Of a DNA stretch of 15,402 nt, positions 1 to 7,220 are shown piece after piece; position 1 is the stretch's first letter; every line of letters begins with the position of its first letter. This DNA is from Verrucomicrobiales bacterium (GTDB lineage Bacteria; Verrucomicrobiota; Verrucomicrobiia; Limisphaerales; UBA9464): assembly GCA_003445095.1 (NCBI GenBank), contig DLVS01000517.1, positions 1 to 15,402 of the forward strand. Reading direction: 5' to 3'. The translations under genes were made by a program, and so were the position numbers. The notes under the pieces are model-generated. The model was not told the origin of the DNA. It was given only the letters and a program-made list of their open reading frames with translations, and did no database searches.

Positions 1-1506
1 GGCTTCCTCGACTTTTCCACGCTGGAAAAGCGCCGGCACTTCTGCGAACGCGAGGTCTCGTTGAACCGCCGGTTAGCGCCCACGGTCTATCTCGGGGTCG
101 TCCCGATCTCGGCTCGGGGCGGCCAATTCGCCTTCGGCGAAGGGGAGCAGGTCGTTGAATACGCGGTGAAAATGCGGATCCTGTCTGAACGGCACTTCCT
201 CGATCAACGCCTGCGAAGAGGCGAAGTCGCACCAGAAGATCTCGACCGCCTCGCCGTTGTACTTCGGGATTTTTATTTGAACCAGAGGCCAACCGAAGAA
301 ATTGAGTCGTGGGGTCGCATCGACCGGCTGCGCATCAGTACGGACGAAAACTTCCGGCAAGCCGAGCCATTCGTCAGTGCTCCCGTGGAAAGCTTGCGTC
401 CCGAGGACCAGAAAGGAGTCAGCAACGCTGGGCACTCCAACCTCACGCGGCCTGCCTTCGAAACCCTCCAATTCTACACCCGCGAATTCTACCGACGCCG
501 CTCCCAACTTTTGAAGTCGCGCGTCCGCGAGAAGCGAATTCTCGACTGCCACGGCGATTTGCATTTGGAGCACGTCCATCTTACGCCACGCACGCTGAGC
601 ATTTTCGACTGCATTGAGTTCAACGATCGCTTCCGCTACGTGGATGTGGCCAACGACATCGCCTTTTTGGCGATGGACTTGGACTTTCAAGGGAGGCCCG
701 ATCTGGCTCGCTATTTTGCAGGTCGGATGGCGACGGAACTTCAGGACGAGGGAATGCCGCTGCTGATGGATTTCTACAAGTGTTACCGCGCCTTCGTTCG
801 CGGAAAAGTGGAGAGCCTGCACTGCCTGGCGCCAACGGCTCCCGAGGAAGAACGCCGCGTCGCCGCGGAACGGGCGCGCCGCTACTTCCGGTTGGCACTC
901 CAATACACGGTCGCTGGCTCACACCCGCTGGTGTTGGCGGTGATGGGCCGCATCGCCTCAGGAAAAACGACTCTCGCGCAGGCCTTGGGCGCGGAACTCG
1001 GCTGGGAGGTTTATTCCTCGGACTATGTGCGGAAAAAACTGGCCGGCTTTCCCCTCTTCGAACGCAGCAGTGCCGCCGCGCGAATCCGCCTCTATTCCCG
1101 TGAGATGACCGAGCATACGTATGACCGACTCCTCACTTCCGCGGCGATTCAAGTGCAAAAAGGCCAGCCGGTCATCCTCGACGCGACCTTCGCCCAGCGC
1201 GCGCTTCGCGAGCGACTGGCGGAACGGTTCGGACGACGGGGTGTCGCTTGGTGCGTCGTCGAAGCTCAAGCCAGCGATGCCGCAGTGCGGCGCCGCCTCA
1301 GCGCTCGAGAAACCAAGGCGGACGAAATCTCGGACGCCCGACGAGAAGATTATGCGATGCTAACCCGACTCTATGAACCGCCGGTTGAGTTACCGCTGGA
1401 ACATTATGTAAGAGTTCGCACCACAAATCGACTCGACGCAACCGTGACCAAAGCGCTGCAAAGCCTGGCATGCCTCCAAGTGAAAGCGTCCGGCAACGCA
1501 CCTTGA
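1..1506 (+). CDS. APH-like kinase / AAA ATPase fusion (5' end outside window)
   Basis: The frame is open from base 1, so the gene begins upstream; the TTG at 61 is internal. The 501 visible residues show two domains. The first is aminoglycoside-phosphotransferase-like, with the catalytic-loop motif HGDLH at residues 184-188 (550-564) and, shortly after, FDCIEFN, which occupies the position of the kinase metal-binding motif. The second is a P-loop kinase-like ATPase, with Walker A GRIASGKTT at residues 316-324 (946-972) and a VILDATF strand about 75 residues later. This order matches the COG2187-COG0645 type of bifunctional protein, annotated in many bacteria as 'aminoglycoside phosphotransferase/ATP-binding protein'. 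The true substrate is unknown and nothing here implies drug resistance. The protein is probably cytoplasmic. It converges on the cytochrome gene, with only 83 bp between stops and no convincing terminator. Family assignment is firm; function is not. Confidence 0.9.
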   Translation, partial: GFLDFSTLEKRRHFCEREVSLNRRLAPTVYLGVVPISARGGQFAFGEGEQVVEYAVKMRILSERHFLDQRLRRGEVAPEDLDRLAVVLRDFYLNQRPTEEIESWGRIDRLRISTDENFRQAEPFVSAPVESLRPEDQKGVSNAGHSNLTRPAFETLQFYTREFYRRRSQLLKSRVREKRILDCHGDLHLEHVHLTPRTLSIFDCIEFNDRFRYVDVANDIAFLAMDLDFQGRPDLARYFAGRMATELQDEGMPLLMDFYKCYRAFVRGKVESLHCLAPTAPEEERRVAAERARRYFRLALQYTVAGSHPLVLAVMGRIASGKTTLAQALGAELGWEVYSSDYVRKKLAGFPLFERSSAAARIRLYSREMTEHTYDRLLTSAAIQVQKGQPVILDATFAQRALRERLAERFGRRGVAWCVVEAQASDAAVRRRLSARETKADEISDARREDYAMLTRLYEPPVELPLEHYVRVRTTNRLDATVTKALQSLACLQVKASGNAP

Positions 1507-1589
1507 ATCTCGAAACGGCTGAGTCGGCGAGCCGGGGCCAGACACTACGGGCGCTTAGAAAGCCACGCCGAATCACACGAATACCCGTC

Positions 1590-2525
1590 CTAGGGTTTAC
1601 GCTCCAACCAGGCCTTGAGTTCGGCGATCTCTTCGGGCTTTAGGCGGCGGTTCGGAGGCATGTAGCCGAAGTCCACCATCACACGAATCGGATGCGAGTG
1701 AACCTGGTAGAGCCGGTCACGCTCGCCGTCGTCTGAATGACACCGGGCGCAGAATTTTAGGGCTAACGGTTCGCCTGTGGGCGGCTTCGGCGAATCCTCC
1801 GGAAACTGGAATCGGGATCGGGGCTGCTCCGCGATGTGTCGGTTGACGGCCGCGGCGAGTGGCGCGTCGAGCACAAGATCCGCACGGGCTGGATGGATTG
1901 CCAGCGGACCGGACGAATGGCACTTGTAGCAGCTTGTTCCTTCGAACTTGGGACCGCTCGGCTTGATCTCCGCGAAGTAGTCGAGCGCTGGGCTCAGCGT
2001 TAGATCCTGCACGATCGAGTAATAGGACCAGCCCGAGTCCGAAGCTGTCTTTTGCACGAGCAGGTAAACCCGCACCACCGAGTTCGAGAATGCGGCGATG
2101 TGATTGAGCATCGGCTGACGGATCACGTCCTCTTGCGTGCTAATGAGCCCCACGTCCGAGACTGGCACGGATTCCCCGCGGTCGAATCGGTCTTTGACCG
2201 CGACCATGTACGCCGTCACCTCGTCCACGGTCAGGCCGGTCACGCCGGACCGCGGATGCGGCGGCAGGGAGACAACCGGAGAAATCCACGGCTTTTTGAT
2301 CTTTTCCGGTCCGACGGTGGCCATCGCTTTCGCGAACTGCTCGCGAGTGAACTCGGGCAAGGTCAGGGCCGGCTCCAAGAGAAGGCCCGTTCCGGTAGAC
2401 ACCGCCGGCGCGATGAGTTTGGGAGGCGGGTCGTGGATAGGTTCGGCGACGTCGCTGGCATGAACCGATGTCCATGCGACCAAGCAGCACGCGGAGATCA
2501 GTTGAGCGATAGTATGGGAGTGCAT
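1590..2525 (-). CDS. Secreted di-haem cytochrome c
   Basis: The product has 311 residues. The frame stays open up to 2717, but that would run back through the terminator of the upstream porin. The ATG at 2525 is preferred because it opens directly into a signal peptide (MHSHTIAQ, a hydrophobic core, then a cut near VHA|SD). An ATG at 2591 is the alternative; neither has a clear ribosome site. Two CxxCH haem motifs are visible: CYKCH (1917-1931) and CARCH (1737-1751). The second is followed by FGYMPPN, whose Met is a likely distal ligand, and by the EEIAELKAWL helix typical of class I cytochrome c ends. The roughly 190 residues before the first haem are not a domain I recognise. The protein is presumably periplasmic and involved in electron transfer, partner unknown. 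It lies 155 bp downstream of the porin gene, beyond that gene's terminator, so it may have its own promoter. Confidence 0.82.
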   Translation of the reverse strand: MHSHTIAQLISACCLVAWTSVHASDVAEPIHDPPPKLIAPAVSTGTGLLLEPALTLPEFTREQFAKAMATVGPEKIKKPWISPVVSLPPHPRSGVTGLTVDEVTAYMVAVKDRFDRGESVPVSDVGLISTQEDVIRQPMLNHIAAFSNSVVRVYLLVQKTASDSGWSYYSIVQDLTLSPALDYFAEIKPSGPKFEGTSCYKCHSSGPLAIHPARADLVLDAPLAAAVNRHIAEQPRSRFQFPEDSPKPPTGEPLALKFCARCHSDDGERDRLYQVHSHPIRVMVDFGYMPPNRRLKPEEIAELKAWLERKP

Positions 2526-2626
2526 GGCGACATCGGCCTGAGCATGGTCATGGCCGCGGGCGAATTCGGCAATCGTCAGGCCACGAATCATCGCGAGCCG
2601 CTGGCGTCGCGCGCGTTGCCCGATCG

Positions 2627-2662
2627 TAAAGAAAAACCCCTTCCGGTCTCCCGGAAGGGGTT
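2627..2662 (-). terminator. Intrinsic terminator of the porin gene
   Basis: A perfect 12-bp stem (AACCCCTTCCGG at 2635-2646 with its complement at 2651-2662) closes a TCTC loop. On the minus strand it is followed by TTTTTCTTTA (2636-2627). It begins about 18 bp after the porin stop codon. This separates the porin from the cytochrome gene and argues against the long upstream start for the cytochrome. Confidence 0.9.
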
Positions 2663-2680
2663 GGTTAGCCGGCGTGCGGC

Positions 2681-3868
2681 TCAGAACTTGTAGGCAATAC
2701 TTGCCAGCAAGAGCCACGCATTGTTATTGCCGTCAAACGCTTCGTTGCCGTTGAGATCGTGGTCCCAGACCAATTCGACGCGGGAAACTACGTTGGCCCA
2801 CAGGGAGTAGTCGATGGTCGCAGTGACTGCGAACAACTTCTCCGGACCACCGCCGTAATCGTAGTCGTAGTCGTAATCGTAATCCGAAACCTCGATCGGA
2901 GTAATCCAAACGCCCTCGGTGCCGCCGTTGCTCTTGGCCCACTCGACACGGCCGTTCAGCTTTAGCTTCTCCGTGATCTGCCAGGAGAGGTAACCAGCGA
3001 CGGTTTCGGCCCAGGAGCCATCGCCATACCCGTTTGCGAGGTAGTCAAAAGCTGCGCCGACAGTGATTTCCTTGATCGGAGTGGGCATTGAGAGGCCCAC
3101 GTAATAATTGACGGAATCTTGGCTTCCGGAAACACCACCATCGACGATGCCGCCGTACAGCGAGGAGCCGGCCATCCAGCCCCAGCTTTCCGGAGCCTTG
3201 AGGGTTAGGGCACCCATGTAGGTCAGGATACCATCGCCTTTAATCTGATTGCCGTCATTGTAAGCCCAAGGTTCCTTGGCGTTGATCTTACCGAACGCCG
3301 TGTTCGCGATACCGCCGACGGCGCCGAGCCATTCCGTGATTTGATAGGAAGCGAGCATCCCGGTGTGCGACAAGGGCTCCAGATAGAAGCCCAGCGAGCG
3401 TGCAAAGTTCGGGTTCGCGTAACTCGAGGCCACTTCGTAGCCGATGATTGGATCAAATTGACCAATCTTGAAGTCGAGTCCATTGCCCACAGGGGCGCGC
3501 AAGGCAACATAGGCCTGCTTCACTGCTACGCCTTCGCTTAGGCTGCCCGGCAAAGCATTGGCGTCGGGACCGAACCACATTTCGGCCTTGTAGCCGGCGC
3601 TCCACTGTCCTTCGTCGAGCGGCTTCTCAATCCGGAACTCGAAGAATTCCAGGTTGAATCCGTTGTAATGGCTTGGCGCAGTGTTGATGAACCGGTTGGC
3701 CATCGTGCTGCCGCTGCCAATTTTCCACTGGGCGGACGTATCCACCGCCCCGCCAATCGTCGTACCGCTGATGAGCGACGTGATTGGACTTTCATCCGCC
3801 AGAGCGACGGATCCGAGGCTGACTACGCCAGTGGCGAGTAGCCCAATTGTCCATTGGTTACACTTCAT
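2681..3868 (-). CDS. Outer-membrane beta-barrel porin (BBP2/OmpL-like)
   Basis: The 395-residue protein starts at the ATG at 3868, chosen because AGGAGG sits 6 nt upstream and a signal peptide follows at once (MKCNQWTIGLL..., cut near ALA|DES). A longer frame to 3904 has neither. The mature part is rich in alternating aromatic and small residues, with repeated amphipathic strands and a C-terminal ...IAYKF ending in Phe, the usual outer-membrane insertion signal. The stretch around KIGQFDPIIGYE and the 'SLGFYLEPLSHTG' region resemble the putative beta-barrel porin-2 family (PF07642). Its role is presumably diffusion of small solutes across the outer membrane; the substrate is not readable. An acidic-aromatic run of five Asp-Tyr pairs followed by GGG sits in a probable loop near the C-terminal third. 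The gene has its own promoter, leader hairpins and terminator, so it is likely a well-expressed monocistron. Confidence 0.85.
   Translation of the reverse strand: MKCNQWTIGLLATGVVSLGSVALADESPITSLISGTTIGGAVDTSAQWKIGSGSTMANRFINTAPSHYNGFNLEFFEFRIEKPLDEGQWSAGYKAEMWFGPDANALPGSLSEGVAVKQAYVALRAPVGNGLDFKIGQFDPIIGYEVASSYANPNFARSLGFYLEPLSHTGMLASYQITEWLGAVGGIANTAFGKINAKEPWAYNDGNQIKGDGILTYMGALTLKAPESWGWMAGSSLYGGIVDGGVSGSQDSVNYYVGLSMPTPIKEITVGAAFDYLANGYGDGSWAETVAGYLSWQITEKLKLNGRVEWAKSNGGTEGVWITPIEVSDYDYDYDYDYGGGPEKLFAVTATIDYSLWANVVSRVELVWDHDLNGNEAFDGNNNAWLLLASIAYKF
2855..2884. repeat. Hexanucleotide repeat in porin gene, five GTARTC units
   Basis: Five tandem 6-bp units (GTAATC or GTAGTC on the plus strand) encode five Asp-Tyr dipeptides on the minus strand. 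Units differ only by a silent third-base change in the Asp codon (GAT/GAC), so copies are not identical. Changes in copy number would keep the reading frame and would lengthen or shorten a likely surface loop. Confidence 0.9.
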
Positions 3869-3874
3869 GCTGTT

Positions 3875-3880
3875 CCTCCT
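3875..3880 (-). promoter_or_regulatory. Strong Shine-Dalgarno site of the porin
   Basis: AGGAGG on the minus strand lies 6 nt before the ATG at 3868. It fixes the porin start. It stands out because I see no comparable site before the other genes of the window, suggesting high translation of this porin. Confidence 0.85.
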
Positions 3881-3908
3881 GTAATGATGGTTAGCTGCAG
3901 TCAATGGA

Positions 3909-3949
3909 CTGGCCCGAAGCCAGCCCCCGCCCGAAAAGAGCGGTTCGGG
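3909..3949 (-). promoter_or_regulatory. Two stem-loops in the porin 5' leader
   Basis: One hairpin has 5-bp arms CTGGC/GCCAG (3909-3913 and 3919-3923) around a 5-nt loop. A second has 6-bp arms CCCGAA/TTCGGG (3930-3935 and 3944-3949). Both would lie in the leader if transcription starts near 3947, as the proposed promoter predicts. They may stabilise the mRNA 5' end or control translation. There is no T-run, so they do not look like an intrinsic terminator. They match no riboswitch I recognise. Confidence 0.35.
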
Positions 3950-3953
3950 GCGT

Positions 3954-3981
3954 ATTTTAGGAACGGGTCACGCTGAGACAA
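3954..3981 (-). promoter_or_regulatory. Candidate sigma70-type promoter for the porin
   Basis: On the minus strand, TTGTCT (3981-3976) and TAAAAT (3959-3954) are separated by 16 nt. They match the -35 consensus at 4 of 6 positions and the -10 consensus at 5 of 6. The predicted start near 3947 gives a leader of about 80 nt ending in the AGGAGG site. The -35 box falls within the last codons of the transposase-like remnant. Confidence 0.45.
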
Positions 3982-4364
3982 TAGAAATTTTTAAGGCAAC
4001 TTGAGCGGCTTTCTTGGGGTGTAGGACAAATTTCTTCCGGAAGTGAACTGGGGAAGGCGGGCGATAGGCCGCATCGAAGGCATCGACCGATTGCTGGAGC
4101 AAAAAGCCGACGATCGCCGTGGCGGGCTTGAAGATCGCTGTGCGCAAGAACGGTTCGAGCTTTTGCAGTAGCTCGCCGCTGGGGGCGCTGGCGGCAAAAC
4201 GGTCCATCAACTCCTGGATCTCGGCTTCTTGGGCCCGGACCGCCGCGGGGAGGGGCGTTTTTTTTGAGCGCCAGGGGGGCGTATTGTTGGCCGGTGTGTT
4301 CCACGCTCAGGGCGACAAAGTCGGCGGCGAGCTGCTCAAACTTGCGTCGAGTACCTCGAGTACC
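3968..4364 (-). pseudogene. Frameshifted transposase-like fragment
   Basis: Two minus-strand frames read as one protein. Upstream (about 4345 to 4266) the product reads KFEQLAADFVALSVEHTG and on to LALKK. It then meets a run of eight A (plus-strand T8 at 4258-4265), and the natural continuation (QEAEIQELMDRFAASAPSG, then LEPFLRTAIFKPATAIVGFL) is in another frame. Removing one A would join them. A further frame change seems to occur near the tandem 9-bp repeat at 4347-4364. The reading then drifts after DAAYRPP and stops at 3968. The text resembles, from memory, the N-terminal part of ISKra4-type transposases, but no DDE catalytic region is present and that assignment is weak. No terminal inverted repeats were found. 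It fills the space between the two porin genes and is probably inert. Confidence 0.45.
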
Positions 4365-4449
4365 TTTTCCTGAGCTACAACGCTTGCAACTTCGGCGGGA
4401 CGGCTCTTTCCTCGGTGGTCCCCCAAACGCGATTCTTCGCCAACCCCTT

Positions 4450-5835
4450 ATGAGACGACTTCTCGTTAGCCTGGCTGGTGTCTCAACGGCGGCCTTAGCC
4501 ATCCAGGCGAATGAGACCATTCGGCATTCCCGTCACCGAGCCGAGGTCCAGGCTGAGCAGGCCGCCCTCGCAACTTCTGAGACTCCACCCACCGAAGCTG
4601 CCGACACCTGGGCCGAATACTGGCAGCAGGACCATCTCTTCAACGACTGGTTCGGATTAGGCGAGCCCATGCGTGATCATGGGGTGCAATTAGTCGGAGA
4701 GTTTACCACGGATCTGGTGGGAAACCCGGTCGGCGGGCTCAGCCAGGGATTTGCCCCGGCAACCTCGCTAGGCCTGCAATTGATCGCAAAACTCGACAAG
4801 TTGCTTCCGGTGCAGGGCACAGAGTTCGTTACCTCGATGATCTGGCGCACGGGGGAAAACCTAAGCGCGAATGACATCGGAAATATGTTCACGGTGGCCC
4901 AACTTTATGGCGGTGAAAACCTGCGAATGTACGAGTTTATGGTCCGACAGTACTTGTTCGATCAGCAGTTGGATTTGCAGATCGGACGACAAGGCGCGTT
5001 CGACCAATTCCTCGCCTTTCCGATCTTCGGAAACTACGTGAACAACGGCACCTGCGGTTCACCCAAGGGCACCTACTACAGCATCCCGCCCTTCGGAGAG
5101 ACGGTTTATCCGACGTCCTCATGGGGAGCGTTCGCCAAGTGGCGCGATCCGGATAATCGCTGGTACGTGCAGGCCGGAGGCTATTTGCTCGACAGCCGCA
5201 ATGGCGACAACGACACCCATGGACTCAACTGGCGATTTGACGTGGATTACGGTCCTGCCGCGTTCCTTCAAGCCGGCTTCAATTTGAATCAAAAGCCCTC
5301 CGATCCTGGCTTGCCAGGAACCTATGCTGTGGGCGGATTCTACAGCGCCTACGAACAACCTTTGTTCAACGATCCAACCCAATCCCGCAGCAACGGCGGG
5401 GCCTATCTCGTGATGCAGCAGATGATCTACCGACCGAACAATAGTGAAGCCAACCTGCATCGGCTGCGAACTCTCTGGGGCTGGGGAGCACAATCAGGTC
5501 TCACCGCGTTCACAGTGGTGGTCGCTACTCCCGACGACGAGATCAGCCAATTTCCCTTCTACATTAATGGAGGCTTAGTTTACCAAGGAATCCTCGGAGG
5601 CCGGCCCAACGATTTCCTGGCATTTGGCTACAACTGGGGCGGCACGAGTTCGGCGTGGCAGCAGCAACAGGCGGTGCTCGGTCAGTTGAGCCCGGCCCGT
5701 GAGGTCGTCCTCGAACTCAACTATCGGATCGCCGTGACTCCTTTCCTCTATGTTCAACCCGACCTTCAATGGGTCATCAACCCAGCTATTCCAGACGCTT
5801 TGGTGATCGGAGCGCAATTGTCGGCCACGTTCTAG
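4450..5835 (+). CDS. OprB-type carbohydrate porin
   Basis: The 461-residue protein starts at the ATG at 4450. The frame is open back to 4264, but that extension merely reads the antisense of the transposase-like remnant. The ATG at 4450 opens into a signal peptide (MRRLLVSLAG..., cut near IQA|NE). No Shine-Dalgarno is visible. The body carries the pattern of carbohydrate-selective OprB porins (PF04966): an early WFGLGEPMRDHGVQL segment, then LQIGRQGAFDQF, a GNYVNNGTCGSP loop, and strands such as WRFDVDYGPAAFLQAGFN, ending ...GAQLSATF with terminal Phe. The likely role is passive uptake of sugars through the outer membrane. The neighbouring porin belongs to a different family and points the other way. 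Length is typical and the gene appears intact. Confidence 0.9.
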   Translation: MRRLLVSLAGVSTAALAIQANETIRHSRHRAEVQAEQAALATSETPPTEAADTWAEYWQQDHLFNDWFGLGEPMRDHGVQLVGEFTTDLVGNPVGGLSQGFAPATSLGLQLIAKLDKLLPVQGTEFVTSMIWRTGENLSANDIGNMFTVAQLYGGENLRMYEFMVRQYLFDQQLDLQIGRQGAFDQFLAFPIFGNYVNNGTCGSPKGTYYSIPPFGETVYPTSSWGAFAKWRDPDNRWYVQAGGYLLDSRNGDNDTHGLNWRFDVDYGPAAFLQAGFNLNQKPSDPGLPGTYAVGGFYSAYEQPLFNDPTQSRSNGGAYLVMQQMIYRPNNSEANLHRLRTLWGWGAQSGLTAFTVVVATPDDEISQFPFYINGGLVYQGILGGRPNDFLAFGYNWGGTSSAWQQQQAVLGQLSPAREVVLELNYRIAVTPFLYVQPDLQWVINPAIPDALVIGAQLSATF

Positions 5836-5881
5836 ACTGTCCCCAAATACGGCTGGTGATATGGCTCGCTGCGACTAACCT

Positions 5882-5922
5882 GAGAAATGAAAAACCCGGC
5901 GACAGCCGAACTGCCGCCGGGT
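5882..5922 (-). terminator. Terminator of the coiled-coil gene pair
   Basis: An 8-bp stem (ACCCGGCG at 5894-5901, complement at 5915-5922) is extended by a 3-bp CAG/CTG stem after one mismatch. On the minus strand it is followed by TTTTTCATTTCT. It lies about 115 bp after the stop at 6037. Read on the plus strand there is no T-run, so it serves the leftward genes rather than the OprB porin. Confidence 0.75.
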
Positions 5923-6036
5923 ACAGGAGGAACCGAGGCAAAAGCCTCTATCTGCCCCGGAAACTTGCGCGAAAACTCGGGGTAGAGTCAATCTTGGATT
6001 TGACAAAAAACGTGGTTTGGGTGGGTCTCGTTACCG

Positions 6037-6492
6037 TTAATTGTTTCGCAGGTACGTGTATCCTAGCCCCCAAAGTATGAGGAGCAGAATCACAAAGAGG
6101 GCAATAAACCGGTTGCGGGCCACCCGTCGCTCGTAGCGAAGCGTGCGCAATCCTTGGATGCTTCCCGCGGCAAGCATCTTGGCCATGCGCGGGTTATTCG
6201 ACGTAGGCCCCCGGAGATGCTGCATCCAACGGTTCCAGACAGCTTGGAAGTCGAACTTCGCGCCTCCGTACTCATTGAAATGTTCATTGCCCCGAGGCGC
6301 CACAACGACCGTGGACGGGCGAATCGGCGCCGCATAAGGCCGGGTGCCGGGCGAGGAAGCGGACACGACCGGCGCCGGATTCTCACGGACCAAGCGTCCC
6401 ACCTCCTCCTGCAATCGAGAAATCTCCGCCTGGAGCTCTTGCTCCCGGACGGTCAAAGGATCGGCCGACTTCTTACGAGGAAACCAGGACAT
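6037..6492 (-). CDS. Small coiled-coil protein with C-terminal membrane anchor
   Basis: The protein has 151 residues and I do not recognise its family. Residues about 15-38 form a short heptad-rich helix (REQELQAEISRLQEEVG). A Pro/Ser/Ala-rich linker follows, then a conserved-looking patch around FNEYGGAKFDFQAVWNRWM. A basic stretch (TLRYERRVARNR) precedes a single hydrophobic segment near residues 129-148 and a short tail. With no signal peptide and positive residues before the segment, the bulk should be cytoplasmic, with a C-tail anchor. The start ATG is 6 nt after the stop of the upstream gene and has no ribosome site, which suggests translational coupling. The shared architecture of the two genes points to a joint membrane-associated scaffold or complex; that is inference. 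Confidence 0.72.
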   Translation of the reverse strand: MSWFPRKKSADPLTVREQELQAEISRLQEEVGRLVRENPAPVVSASSPGTRPYAAPIRPSTVVVAPRGNEHFNEYGGAKFDFQAVWNRWMQHLRGPTSNNPRMAKMLAAGSIQGLRTLRYERRVARNRFIALFVILLLILWGLGYTYLRNN

Positions 6493-6498
6493 CGGGAA

Positions 6499-7140
6499 CT
6501 ACCGCTTAAACATCACGAACAAAAACGCGACCAAGCTTAACAATACCATCAGCGCAACCGGCCAGTTCAAGGCGAGGCCCAGCTTGAAGAGGCGCCCTAA
6601 CGGCAGCGCGGCCAATGACGGTTCAGACGTAGGCGTCGGAGAATTCGTCGCCGCGCCGGACGTTTTGCCATCGAGAATCGGCCATTTGAGTCGAGCGGTG
6701 TTGTATTCCATGCGCGCATTTTCAATTCCCGTAAGTGCTCGATTCAACTCCTGCTCCCAGCCTTCCGCCGACCAGGCCTGCTCGTTGAGGTGCTCAACTT
6801 CGACGAGCGCTTGTTGGAGACCGCTCAGCGATTTGCTCATTTGCTCCGCGTCACGCCGGGCCTCCAGTTCTGCCTTTTGCAAAATTCCGATGCTGCGGGT
6901 CAACGACTGCAACATCTCCGCGCGCCCCGCGGTGAACTCTGCCCGTTGGCGTCGCATCTCCTCCACGGCTGCCCGGGCACGTTCTAGTTGTTCCTGGGCT
7001 TGCCGCAGCCTGGCCAGTTGCTGTTGGGTGCCTGTCAGTTGAGCATCCAACTCTTCCCGTGTCGGCGCTCGGCCGCTCGGCCCCGCCGCGCGCGGTTGGG
7101 TGTAGTCCGTATCCACAAAGTCGGTGCCATCAAATGCCAT
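6499..7140 (-). CDS. Long coiled-coil protein with C-terminal membrane anchor
   Basis: The 213-residue product starts at ATG 7140; an upstream in-frame TTG at 7176 is possible, and neither has a Shine-Dalgarno. No family is recognised. After a short acidic N-terminus (MAFDGTDFVDTDY) comes about 100 residues of near-continuous coiled coil, rich in Gln, Glu, Arg and Ala (for example LRQAQEQLERARAAVEEM). A second helical region and a Ser/Thr/Pro linker follow. One hydrophobic segment (WPVALMVLLSLVAFLFVMF) lies at the extreme C-terminus, ending in KR. The topology is the same as that of the downstream gene: cytoplasmic rod, tail anchor. The two genes sit 6 nt apart and share a terminator. An oligomeric cytoplasmic rod tethered to the membrane is the best structural guess. 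Confidence 0.7.
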   Translation of the reverse strand: MAFDGTDFVDTDYTQPRAAGPSGRAPTREELDAQLTGTQQQLARLRQAQEQLERARAAVEEMRRQRAEFTAGRAEMLQSLTRSIGILQKAELEARRDAEQMSKSLSGLQQALVEVEHLNEQAWSAEGWEQELNRALTGIENARMEYNTARLKWPILDGKTSGAATNSPTPTSEPSLAALPLGRLFKLGLALNWPVALMVLLSLVAFLFVMFKR

Positions 7141-7220
7141 GGGCCAAACGTTGTCGTGAGCCTCGACGGCCGCCAAGCGAGGAATGTTCAGTCAGACGAG
7201 TTCCCGGCTCAAACCAGCCG

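Noticed and set aside
73..903. 276-codon antisense frame opposite the kinase/ATPase gene
   Set aside because: A shadow of a clearly recognised gene on the plus strand; composition follows from codon bias.
1507..1589. Possible terminator between the first two convergent genes
   Set aside because: Only a 5-bp CGGCT/AGCCG stem without a T-run on either strand.
2052..2693. 213-codon plus-strand frame opposite the cytochrome gene
   Set aside because: The antisense gene has two haem motifs and a signal peptide; this frame is His/Arg/Gly-rich shadow text.
2526..2717. N-terminal extension of the cytochrome frame
   Set aside because: It crosses the porin terminator and the porin 3' end; the signal peptide starts at 2525.
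4264..4449. N-terminal extension of the OprB reading frame by 62 residues
   Set aside because: It reads antisense through the transposase-like remnant, has no protein character, and the signal peptide begins at the ATG at 4450.
5925..5950. Possible riboswitch-like GGCAAAAGCC segment on the plus strand
   Set aside because: It superficially recalls a cyclic-di-GMP aptamer piece, but the other conserved elements are missing and no plus-strand gene follows.
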